This document shows positions 1 through 11,030 of a DNA stretch of 64,000 bases, piece by piece. The position numbers were made by a program, and so were the translations under genes. Source of the DNA: Adineta steineri (taxonomy: Eukaryota > Rotifera > Eurotatoria > Adinetida > Adinetidae); contig CAJNOI010000008.1 of the NCBI GenBank assembly GCA_905250115.1, positions 635,822 to 699,821 of the forward strand, in the 5' to 3' direction. Below the pieces are notes generated by a model that did not search any database, had not been told where the DNA came from, and saw only the letters and a list, made by a program, of their open reading frames with translations. Each line of letters begins with the position of its first letter. The first letter of the stretch is position 1.

Positions 1-87
1 ATTTTCTCGACATATTTGTTTTGCAACGAGAAGTTGTCCTTCAATTCTTCGAATTTCTTTGTCAATTTCCTGATACTTTCGAGCCAT
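1..87 (-). CDS. N-terminal fragment of a probable coiled-coil protein (runs off the window)
   Basis: Reading the minus strand from an ATG at 87, 29 codons run without a stop to the window edge. The peptide starts MARKYQEIDKEIRRIEG and is rich in E, K, R, I and L in a heptad-like spacing, so a coiled coil is likely. The rest of the gene lies outside the window and the family cannot be named. It is head-to-head with CDC20, with 159 bp between the two start codons, which suggests a shared promoter region. The fragment is short, so chance is possible, but the bases before it are AT-rich and non-coding as expected of a 5' flank. Confidence 0.45.
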   Translation of the reverse strand, partial: MARKYQEIDKEIRRIEGQLLVAKQICREN

Positions 88-246
88 TATTTTACTATGT
101 CATTTTTTTCCTCATTTTTCAAATTTATCCAATAAAAGAATAGATCAATGATTCATTCTCTAGCTCTTTGTGTGACACAACTATATTTGACTAGTTAAAC
201 AGTTTATGATCTATAACAAGAAATACCACAAATGACACATATCGGC

Positions 247-2960
247 ATGTTAACTCCAAAACGATTTCCTATGGAACGAAGTATGTTTTTCTTTTGAAGA
301 ACGTTTTCAGTATTTATTTTAAATATCGTATAGGTCTTAGCTTGTTGGAAATCAATCGACGTGTTATTCGTAGTCCATTTCATGATGATGATGATGATAA
401 TGTAAATAATTCTTCACGTACTAATCATTTTGCTATGGCAGATGATGCAAGAATATCTTCAAGCAAAAAACCAAAAGCATGGTCTGTACGTGCTCGAAGA
501 GATGTACCTAACGTTTTACGTGGTGATAGGTAATAAATTATTTTATATATATATGTAGCTTTGAAGTTAACTGATCAATCTCCAAAATCTAAAATGAATC
601 ATTTATTCTGAGAATTCCTTATGGCCTGTGTGCATTCTCTCGAGAGCTTTATTTTCGCACAGTTGATTTATTATAAATCATATTTATTCTAATTAGATTT
701 ATTCCACGTCGTATTGATCTTGATTGTGATTTTGCACTTGATATGCTTGTTTCTGGAAATCTTCAATACAAGTCTCATGTAACATCATCAAATAACGAAC
801 AAATTACTTTAATCAGTCAACAACGTCGTATTAAAAAACGAACAAATCAACAAGTACAAACAAATTCAGCAAAGAAAACAATGGAATTACTTGAACATTT
901 TTTGCCACAAAATCGACGAATTTATAATTTTGGTGTTAAAACACTTCAACCCAGACCAATAGGTATGTGATTTATTTCAATTAGATATAAATAACAAATT
1001 TTACTAGATCCATGTGATCTTGCTAGACAAATCGAAGCATTAACAATCACATCAAAAGAACGATATATCAGTTCAACACCAGAACGCATTCTTGATGCAC
1101 CTGATTTAGTTGATGATTTTTGTAAATATAATTTTATTTAAAATCTTAAATCTTCTTATTTTAAATTAGATTTAAATTTAATTGATTGGGGTAAAACATT
1201 AAATATGATTGCTGTTGCTTTATTAAATTGTGTTTTCCTTTGGAACGATGCTACCGGTAATGTAACTAAATTACTTGAACTTCAATCAAATGATGATGAA
1301 GATGATGATGAACAAACACAATACATATCAAGTGTTTCATGGCACAATCAAGCACCTTATCTTGCTATTGGAACATCTTGTCAACAAGTACACATATATG
1401 ATGTTAAGAAACAAACATGCAAACGAAAATTAATTAGTAATAATATGCTTGATGACGATGATAGAATCCCAAGTCTTGCATGGAATCAAAATGTTATTGC
1501 TTGGTAAAAGAAAATTTATTTTTCATATACTATTAGGGATATGTTTACATTAACTGTAAATATCGCTCAATTATTTGAAAGTGAAATGTGTTTATCCTTT
1601 CGGAATTTTTCTATATGAAAATCCAATGCAGTACTACATATTCTAAATATTATTTTGTATTATAGGAACTTTTCTTTATTCATATGACGTATAATTCTGC
1701 ATAGTATTTATAACATCAAACAAATATAATAATTAGAGCAGAAAAATATTTGTCTATAATGATTCTTTTTATAATAAGGAAAAAAGACATAGTTATTTTA
1801 GACAGTACTGTAAGCGTACTATAAGGTTAAAGTTTCTATTTTAACTATTAGTCTAACCTTGCTGTCAAGAACAAGCCGTTGGTTTTATATTTCATTAATA
1901 AAAACTATATTTAAAATACAATGAAACTGATTTGATTAAAAAATCTCCAGATTATTACTGATCTTAATAATAAAACTATAGTTTTTGCATGATAGTCCAA
2001 CGTTTCTATTCATTTAGGATTAGAAGTCTAACAACTTTTGCTTTTCTAGTGGTACACGTAATACAGGTGATATAATTTTATATGATGTACGCCAAAAAGA
2101 ATGTATTATTAAATTCCAACATCATCGTCAAGAAATTTGTGGTCTGAAATGGTGTCCTAATGGACGATATTTAGCTAGTGGTAGTAATGATAATACTGTT
2201 TGTGTTTGGGATTTTCATCAATGGTATTCAAATGGAGATATGAACAATGGAACAGTTGGTGACGGTCTTTCATCATTATTACCACCAACTGATGATAATA
2301 ATACAAGAGGAAATTCGCGTACAAAACCTTTGTGGCATTTTAAAGAACATAAAGCAGCTGTTAAAGTAATTTCAAAAAAAAGAGATAATTCTATTTTCAT
2401 AATTTTATTCAAGGCTATTGCTTGGTGTCCATGGGAAGGTTCGAAATTATTAGCAACTGGCGGTGGTCATTCCGATGGTTATTTACGTTTTTGGAATAAT
2501 AACAATGGAACATGTCAACAATCTATTGATACAGAATCACAAGTTTAATTAAAATAGATTTATATTATAAAGAAAAAACAATCCTTCTTATTTTAGATTT
2601 CATCAATTCTTTGGTCAACAGATTATAAACAAATTATAACTGGTCAAGGTCATCCAAGTAATGATCTTTGTATTTGGCATTATCCATCAATGGAAAAATG
2701 TCATACATTGCGTGGTAAAGATCATAATGTTCCTACTTTTTTTAATATTTTAATAACGTTTTTTATTTTATTTATAAGGACACACATCACGAATTCTATC
2801 GGTAATAATGAGTCCCAGAGGAAATCCAATTGTTAGTCTGTCAGCTGATGAAACAATTCGGTTTTGGAATTGTTTTCCAATTGATATTCAACGAAAGAAA
2901 AAACTTGAAATGACACGTGCATATTCACATCCAACTCAACTTAATTTTAATTGTCGATAA
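247..2960 (+). CDS. CDC20: Cdc20/Fizzy, APC/C co-activator, WD40 protein
   Basis: Cdc20 recruits substrates to the anaphase-promoting complex and is the target of the spindle checkpoint. Nine exons fit the splice signals: 247-280, 334-529, 697-962, 1008-1121, 1170-1503, 2050-2365, 2414-2542, 2597-2714 and 2779-2960, giving 562 residues with the frame kept throughout. Diagnostic pieces are the C-box DRFIPRR (across the 529/697 junction), the linker ILDAPDLVDDFYLNLIDWG, and WD repeats with EICGLKW, LASGSNDNTVCVW, AVKAIAWCPW and GHTSRILSVIMSPRG. The CFPIDIQRKK segment after the last blade favours Cdc20 over Cdh1. The protein ends NCR, not with the usual Ile-Arg tail. An in-frame ATG at 271 is an alternative start. 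The intron 1504-2049 is unusually long for this window. Confidence 0.93.
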
Positions 2961-5900
2961 TAACAAAAAAAAATTTTCTTTTGTCTTATTTTTTTCTTTC
3001 TATATCTACTTCTTTTACTTAAATAAATAAATATCGAGTAAAGTGAAAAGAATGTTTTTTATACAGACAAAAAGAAAACATGTCATTATAAAAAAAAAAA
3101 AGTTCAAAATATAAATAAAATATTATTTCATATAGAATGAAGATTTTATCTATGACGTCAGCAAAAAAATAATAAATGTAAATAGTTAAGTATGTAAAAA
3201 TCCCACGGAACTATTTAACAATCTTTTTATTTGTTTTATAATTTACATGAAAACTATAGATCACATAAATCTTCTATATGAATATATATATGCATGTTTT
3301 TTGATTGTAGTTGACATTGATATACATATTTTATAATTAAATGTCAAAGAAAAACCCCGTATATATCAGAATATTCTATGAAGCATATCGCCATTATATG
3401 AATAGACATTCAAAAGAAGTTTTTTTTCAGAGAAAATAAGCGCTTTTCTATTGACAACAAGTATATTAGATATAAATATCTGATTGTTTGATCAGATGCA
3501 TGTATTCTATAATTGAATGTGGAATCAATTCATGTGTCTATCTATATGACTTGCCTTCATCACATAAACAAATGGAATGACGTTTTGCATGCATGTTATT
3601 TTGATTTTTTTTCTGCCTATTCTTGAGAGCATGACAAACAAAATATAATTAATTATTTATATATGTAGATATGTACTGGTGTAGCAAAGATAGTCTTATG
3701 AGTTTTCATTGCTTTTGACATGCTTGTAAAACTATATGATTTTTTTTTCTCCTCATTTATTAATGTAAGGTAGAGTAACAATCAATAATAAAGATGGACC
3801 CATTTTACCGGCAAGTGCATCTATTCTCTTTCTAATGTTCTTAAATGAAATGGTAATAGAAGAAACGATGTAGAAAAAATAAATTGAGTACGTCGATTAG
3901 TAGTTCGCTTGTATAATAGAATGAGTTTAGGCGCCATTGTTGTTGATCTATCGTCATACACCATTCCTTTTTTTTCTTCTTCTGTTATAGTTTCTAACTT
4001 TTAGCAATCGTTATTATTTGCTAGTAAATTAGTGAAGCACACAAACATCCACCATTGACATATATACATAGCAAAACCCAAGAGATTTGTCATTTACAAA
4101 AATATATTTCCATCGTCACAAGATTCTTCAATATATTGACTGAAAATACAGTATGACATTTTAGTAATTTTGTTTCATTTAGACAAGAAAAAGTGCATTA
4201 TATATAAAAACCTAAAGATTCCGCACTCGTGCAGACTAATCAATGACGTTTTTCTTTTTGTGATGTAAATATACTGTCTGGCTAAAAAACAAAAAGTAAT
4301 AAGTACCTGTTATAAAAAAAATATCATATTACGCTTCCTTTTTAGAAAAACTCAGAATTGTAGTTAATTTTATGATAATTATCATTTAGTTCAATTTATC
4401 TGTTTTTGTATATGTCTAGTTTACTAATATGCGTAATAACACGATGACTAAATCAAATCGATAATGTAGATTTTTGTATTATTATTTTTATAACTAATTT
4501 CATTTCCTGTCTCGTACTAAGACATGCATAAGCAAGCAGTTTTCATTCATTTTGTTTTTGTTTCAATTGTTACATCCTCAAAAAAAGAAGTCAACATCAT
4601 TTTTGTATTCAGACTCGTCAAATACTCGTAGTATTTGATTGGTGAACTTTATTACGCATGTAGTTCCATCATCTTAGTACACACACGTTTGTCTATACAC
4701 TTAATTTACGTTTTCCTCTTCAGCTTGTCTATAGACTTTTCAAGCAAAGAATGACTTACAATTTACTGGCAAGTTCATTTTTTTAAAGAGATTTCAAGCT
4801 TTTTTTTTCATTCTTATAAATAATCATAGTTTATTAGTCTTTTTCAAAATCCATAGTATTGTCCGAATTGTATTGATAGATTCGTTTTTCCTTTGACCGA
4901 TTTCTAGCATAGAGATAAAATCAACAACAAACATGAATGATTTGTCAATAAATCTTTTCTGAAGTACTTATAGAGTTGTGAGACAACGAACAAGACGAGA
5001 AACCGTCTTATTTACACTTGAAAGTTTATATTAAATTAACACATACATTATCAATCGGATGCTTCATCTTGATACATGACGAAATCAGAATAATCCCTAC
5101 CAGTATGTTTTTCTCTCGTCGATGTTTCTACACATTTGTTTTTTGATATTTTGTCTCACGTCTTTTTAAAAATCAATCTTATTCATTAACGATTAGTGAC
5201 AGGTAGATTCTTATGATGATAATAATAGTCATTAAGAAAAATGATATTATCAAACGATAAAAAAACCTAGGACCATGATCGCTTCAATAAAAAATGATAG
5301 ATATCTGTCTACTACTTGTACTACTCAATAAGTCTCTTCAACATATTAAAGAAAAAAAAAAGAAAAAAGACAAAGTAGTATTTCAATGAAAAGTACAATA
5401 GAGAATTCCATTACTTTTCTATCTTCCTTTCTTGTCATGATAATAAGAAAAGATGTAAAAAATGCTTCATATTTCTATATTGAGTATTTCAGTTAATGAA
5501 GTTACTACTTATACTCTATACATTTTTCTATATCGTTCTTGCTTTTTCTTCTTCTTTTTTTATTACAACAAGTAGAAAAGAAAGAGAAAAAAGAAAAGAC
5601 TAAGCAGCTCAACATTAATTTTTGTTAATGCGTAATCTCACATCGTCTCTTTTACATGCGTTTCTATCCACTACGTAGTTTCCATTCATCACCCGTGTAG
5701 TTTTCTCTTTTTCATTAGTAAGAAATATTAGGAATTTTTCTCAATCAATCTATTTAAAATTACCTGCTGTTAATGTTTTTGTGTTTTTCTTTCCAGATCG
5801 ACGAATTATCTATATCCGTCCTCTAATGTGATTATCCTTATTGTCGTACCATTTAGTATTCGACACAATCCATACTATAATGTCTCGTTATTATTAATAT

Positions 5901-5991
5901 AAGAATTTCTATGAAATCTTTCGATTTCTATAGAATTATAGTTGTAAATTGACCTAGATACATTATTTAATTTGCCATTTGAAATTTATGC
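2961..5991. other. 3.0 kb gap with no gene seen
   Basis: About 3 kb between CDC20 and the GPCR gene, AT-rich with homopolymer runs and no open frame that looks coding on either strand. It may hold the CDC20 3' UTR, non-coding 5' exons and regulatory DNA of the receptor. This is the longest gene-free stretch in the left half. No repeat or RNA gene could be recognised by eye. Confidence 0.6.
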
Positions 5992-8767
5992 ATGACTTCT
6001 ATTAGTAATAATTCAAATATTACTGAAAATCCTGACTGGATATGGTCTTTTAGAACAATCAGCGTGCTTACTTTATGCAGTGTGATTACTCTTCTAACTA
6101 TATTAGGTTTGTTATTTAAAAGTTACTTTGACCTAATCGAAAAAAAAAAGTAAACGTGATTTTATTTTATTTTGTAGGAAATGGATTAGTATTACTTTCA
6201 GTTAAATTTCGACTTCATGCTCGATCTTATTCTGACTATTTTATTGTCAGTTTATGTCTGGCAGATTTTTTTGTTGGCTTATTTGTCATGCCACTTATGA
6301 TAGTACATTCATTACATTTACGTTGGCCATATGATTATCGCCTTTGTTATGTCTGGATGGCAATTGATTTTACATGTTCAACAGCATCATTTCTTACTCT
6401 TGCTTCTATGGCTTTAGATCGATATTGGGCATTAACTGGTATTTTATTTCAATATTTTTTTCTATTTGTTGAATGACGTTGTTTCTTTTTTAGCACCTTA
6501 TTTTCATCTACGTAATCGTTCTTATTCATCTATATTAATATTTATAATCAGTTCATGGGCTATTCCCTTTGCCATATGGCCAGGTTCAATATTTATTGCG
6601 CACCGTTATAATAGAAATGAACCATCCTGTGTACATCCAGCACCTCCATTTGTTATACTTATATTATGTTCACTTTTCTACTATATACCACTATTCTTTA
6701 TGCTTGCTTGTTATTCACGGATCATCGTGAATATAAAAAATATTGAAGTATTAGTAAGTTGTTTGAATTTTATTTCCTAGATTATATATTAAACAAAAGA
6801 TATAGATATCCGATATGAATCATGACTTTACATGCTTAAGGAAATTTGTTATCACCTTGTTTTATATTTTAAAAAAAAAGATCTAAATAATTTCCTGTAT
6901 AAAATTTCTTATTCTTCTTTACTTCCAGTAATAATTATATACAAAAGAAAAATAATAAGTAATATTTTATAAACGTAATTTACTCTTTCATTTGAAGTGT
7001 ACTCAAAAAGAGTTTTTGAAAAAAACATCCGTTCTTATTATTTATTAAATAAGTCAAAAAGAAAATTAAAATTAGTCATACTTAAATTAATAGATCACTT
7101 ACAATGATATTGTTTTGTTTTATTCTCTATAGATACGAGGTACTTGGGACACAATCGATATGAGTACATCGTCTAATGATTTGAAAACATCCGTTATAAC
7201 AGGCAACACAACATCGATCTTTGGTGATCATACTCGGAATAGTAAAAATACCAGTTCATCAATATCTATGTCATTTACATCATTACGTTCTCTTATTTAT
7301 AAATATTTTCAACGAAGTCAAACAAGAAAATCAACTAACAAAGAATCTTTACGTACCAATGAAAGACCCATTGTAATAAATAAAGTATCAATAACTCGAA
7401 AACATGCGAATGAATATCATCATATTACATCTAAAGGACGATCAGCAACAGTTACTAGAAATATAAATACTAATTTATTAAAAGTAAGAACATTATCATC
7501 AGCAGCTTCTTATCATTATTCATCTCGAAATGCCACAACAGCAACATTTACAGGACAAAAACGTTTTTGTAATGATGGAATTGAAGATAATCGATTAAAA
7601 CATGATTCAAATAATAATAATCAAGAAGAAGAACAACACTTAGTTCGAGCTCGTCATAGTACACGTACATCATCATTACCAGCAGCACGTTGTGTATCAT
7701 ATTATTATTATCAAAATCAAAATCCTTCACAAACAGTTATAACAAAAGCAATTATTGAAGATCAACATCGAACTATTAATAATAGTACTCATTATCCTAA
7801 TTCACGTCCAAATTCTGTAACAACTGATCGTAATCGATCACATTTACATTCATCTGTTCAATGTCTTGGTAATACTGCTATTGTACCAACAGATTTATCA
7901 GAACATAGTTCATCATTCGAAAATAATGTTGATGAAGAACATCGTCGTTTAAATCGTCATACACAACAATCAGGTTTATCAACATCATATCATTCAAGTC
8001 GTTATAGTCAACGTGCAGTCGCACAATTTATGCATGAAAGACATAAAGCCCGTTTAAGACGAAATCAAAAAGCAAGCCGAATGCTAGGTATACATTTTAT
8101 AAAAAAGAGATACTAGTAATAAGTGAAGAACGTGAGACTAGTTAAATAATCTGATGTTAGTCAACTAATTGTTTCTTTGATAATATATTCGAGAACGTAT
8201 CAATTCGTCACGTTTTTTTGACACGACTTTCGTTACGAAAGCCCTGTCAAAAAAAATCATGACGAGTTGACCCGTTCCCATATATTCATATACGCCCACA
8301 TAATTTTATCTTAATAGAAACTATATTAAAGATGTAAAAGCCTTTAAAATTTCTTTTGGAAACTAAGACTATTATATTAAGATTAAACAAAAGATTTTTT
8401 TTTATAATCAATTAAGAATATACTATTCATATTCAATGAAGCCTATTAAAGTATATAATATTAAAAAGAAAAACTAATCTTTTCTTTTCTTTTTATAGGA
8501 ATTTTACTTGCTGTTTTTCTTATTTGTTGGCTTCCATTTACAATATCTTATCCGACGATGATATTCTATCCAAATAAATTTCCAAATTCACTTCAAATCA
8601 TTATATTTTGGTTTGGTTATATAAATTCCTTACTCAACCCTTTTCTATATGTATATAGTTCACGTAGTTTTCGTCAAGCTATTATTGAAACTCTATGTTG
8701 TTATGTTCGATTTCGATCACGACAACAATTACGGTATCAATGGTCATTTCGAGTTGGTCGTAAATAA
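5992..8767 (+). CDS. Class A GPCR, biogenic-amine type (histamine/muscarinic-like)
   Basis: Five exons (5992-6106, 6178-6438, 6494-6753, 7133-8087, 8499-8767) give 619 residues with seven membrane helices. The glycosylatable N-terminus begins MTSISNNSNITENPDW. TM1 holds GNGLVLL, TM2 SLCLADFFVGLFVMP, and TM3 MAIDFTCSTAS with the Asp that binds the amine in this family, followed by LDRYWALT (DRY motif). TM6 is FLICWLPF and TM7 is FWFGYINSLLNPFLY (Trp-Gly-Tyr and NPxxY motifs). The third intracellular loop is about 320 residues, Ser/Thr/Asn/His-rich and probably disordered, and almost all of it comes from exon 4. TM3 and the WPGSIF segment after TM4 resemble histamine H1 and muscarinic receptors. 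The ligand cannot be decided from sequence. Intron 4 carries a foldback element. Confidence 0.88.
8191..8279. mobile_element. 89-bp foldback MITE with 8-bp target-site duplication, inside a GPCR intron
   Basis: The two halves form an imperfect inverted repeat about 42 nt long with a loop of 3-4 nt. The ends read GAGAACG and CGTTCCC, and the inner arm carries TTTTTTTGACA facing TGTCAAAAAAA. ATATATTC flanks it directly at 8183-8190 and 8280-8287, as expected of an 8-bp target-site duplication. It has no coding capacity. The element is in the intron 8088-8498. A transcript of it would fold into a long hairpin, so a small-RNA precursor is an alternative reading. Confidence 0.7.
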
Positions 8768-8936
8768 ATATTTTACATTGTATATAATAAAAATAAATCT
8801 AGAAACAGTCAAACTGTTACGCGCTTTGTTTTTCTATTATGGAATTATAGAGGAATTTTGTTTTAACTAAAAAAAAAAGAAATTTTTGAATCTTTTACAT
8901 GAAGAAAATATTGAATAATTTTGAACCACAAAAAAA

Positions 8937-9903
8937 ATGCTCGGTAAATTATCATTGAAATCAAGTCGATCAGTACCAATTATTATAAATAATGAAAAAT
9001 CATTAGAAAAACAGAATTCACCATCATCATATTTAAATATTAAATCAGCTATAGTATTAAATAATCGTACATCTGCACAAGAAAGTCAAGAACATTTAGA
9101 TACTATGCATAAAATAGTTGATCAAACTGATAATGATCTTCGATATGCACTTGAACATGTAGTAAATCGACGTGAACAACTAGATGAATTACAATATCGA
9201 TCCGAAGAAATGCTTAGTAAAAATGAAAATCTTGTATTTGGTAAAATTTTCAATTCAAATAAATATACATGTCTTCTTTCGATAGTACCTAGAATCTTCT
9301 AGAAGCATGCATTGACGTCAATTTCAATTAACAAAATTTTTACTTAAACATCTGTTGAAATGTTGTTTTTTTCTATAAATAGAAAGTCTAATAGAAATAA
9401 AAATTATCATAAGATCACTTCCTAGTACAAAATTCATGACAAATTTGACATGCACTACATGTCAATTTCTTTTACTCAACCATATTCTATTTATTAATAT
9501 TAACAATATGTTAATTGATATAATGAGTATAGGATAGACATTTATTATATCAAGAATAGATTACATGTGGAGAAAATCTGATTCGTCTAGACATCGAGGA
9601 TAATAATTTATAAATAGAAAAAGAGTTTTTTTAGGTATTACAAATTATCGAAAAACTCAAGAACGTGATATTTTCTGGCAACGATTTCGTTATTCTGCAT
9701 TTGGAATACTTACAATAGGAATTATTATTCTCATAATTATATTAAGTATGACGAGTAAACGATCAATACCTTCATCACAAATTATTGATGTACGATATTT
9801 AAATCAGGATTTATCTAATAAAAATATAGCATCAACTACGATATTAACAACATTTCGAAGAAGACGACGAAAAAGACAGAGATTAAATGAACTATTTACT
9901 TAA
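8937..9903 (+). CDS. R-SNARE, synaptobrevin/VAMP-like
   Basis: Two exons (8937-9240 and 9635-9903) give 190 residues. Residues about 57-100 form an R-SNARE helix. The segment DLRYALEHVVNRREQLDEL aligns with the VAMP pattern, and its Arg falls at the zero-layer position. Basic and aromatic residues (DIFWQRFRY) precede one hydrophobic anchor, FGILTIGIIILIIILSM. Vesicle fusion is the family role, with the SNARE motif in the cytosol. Unlike a classical VAMP, which ends soon after the anchor, this protein continues for about 50 residues and carries a strongly basic stretch RRRRRKRQR before the stop. The N-terminus is Ser/Asn-rich. The exact VAMP subfamily cannot be assigned. Confidence 0.82.
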
Positions 9904-9991
9904 TGTTGTTTACATTGTCGATATTTTTCCTAGCGCCTTTCTATTATTTTGTTTTTTTAATAATTAAATCATTCTTTATTTTTCTTATCCT

Positions 9992-10860
9992 ATGGGTTCA
10001 CGTGTTAGTTGTAATGCTATCGATGATCCATTGAATAATAATACAATATCTTCTGTAAATAATTCAAATTTACCACAACCACATGTTTATATTAAAGATA
10101 AATTTCAATTAGAATTTCTCGATTGTAATTGTTACTGTGATACAACAAAGAAAATAGCTAATTGTGATTTTCAAGATAATAATTTACTACATGATTTATA
10201 TGAAATGGTAAATAAATTATATATCCCAAGAAAATCTTATTTTATTCATAGAATAGAATCTATCTGTTGTTCTTCCTGAGTCGTGACTTTTTTAAGTAGA
10301 TTGATCACTTACGATAGGAAAATACATGGAAAAACAATTAGACCGCATTTCTTTGAATTATTGTTGTCAGACTGAGCGTACATGCATCAATGCATCTATT
10401 TAATGTCAAAATAATTGTTTTCAAATTAAAAGATTAACTTTCTTTAGAATTCATAATTTACCTCAATAAATTGCTATTCCGGTGTATCATTGATCATGCG
10501 TAATATGTTAAGTAGACTAGTCTGGTATTTTTAGACATTCTCTAGCGTCCCTATGTTCTAGTTATAGACAAATATCCTGAATTACTTCAAGCAATATCCT
10601 TACTAATTCTAAGTATACTTTCGATAATGGATTCTATTATAGATCTGATTATATATATATTTAAAAATAAATTCATTCTATTTAATTTCATTTAGATTGT
10701 TACACCTGAATATAAATTTAATTGTCGATGTTCATGTGGTGATGATAATGATGTTAAAAAACACACGATAAAATTTGGTTTAACCGGCTCTCCAAATACA
10801 CATATAACATGTGATGGGTTGAATTTATCTTGTCCAATATCTAGTGACTCAAAAACATAA
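9992..10860 (+). CDS. Small cysteine-rich protein, unrecognised
   Basis: Exon 1 (9992-10207) and exon 2 (10696-10860) join in frame through a GT-AG intron to give 126 residues. Both exons contain a similar short motif, KFQLEFLDCNCYCD and YKFNCRCSCGDD, so it may be a two-repeat protein with paired Cys-x-Cys-x-Cys units. There is no signal peptide and no membrane helix. If the intron is not removed, the frame ends at 10279 with 95 residues. The repeated motif on both sides supports the spliced form. I do not recognise a family. It sits 88 bp after the R-SNARE stop and 170 bp before PPIP5K. Confidence 0.5.
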
Positions 10861-11030
10861 TAATGACAGAGGGCGTTAATCACATGCATATAGGTTTCAG
10901 AACGAACCAATATATGATGAGAAAATTCTGCTAGTTAAAAACAGATGTAACGTAAATCAATATATCGATAGGGATGTTTTTTTCTTTTTAATTGAATAAC
11001 AATAATAATAATACTAATAATAATAAAGAA

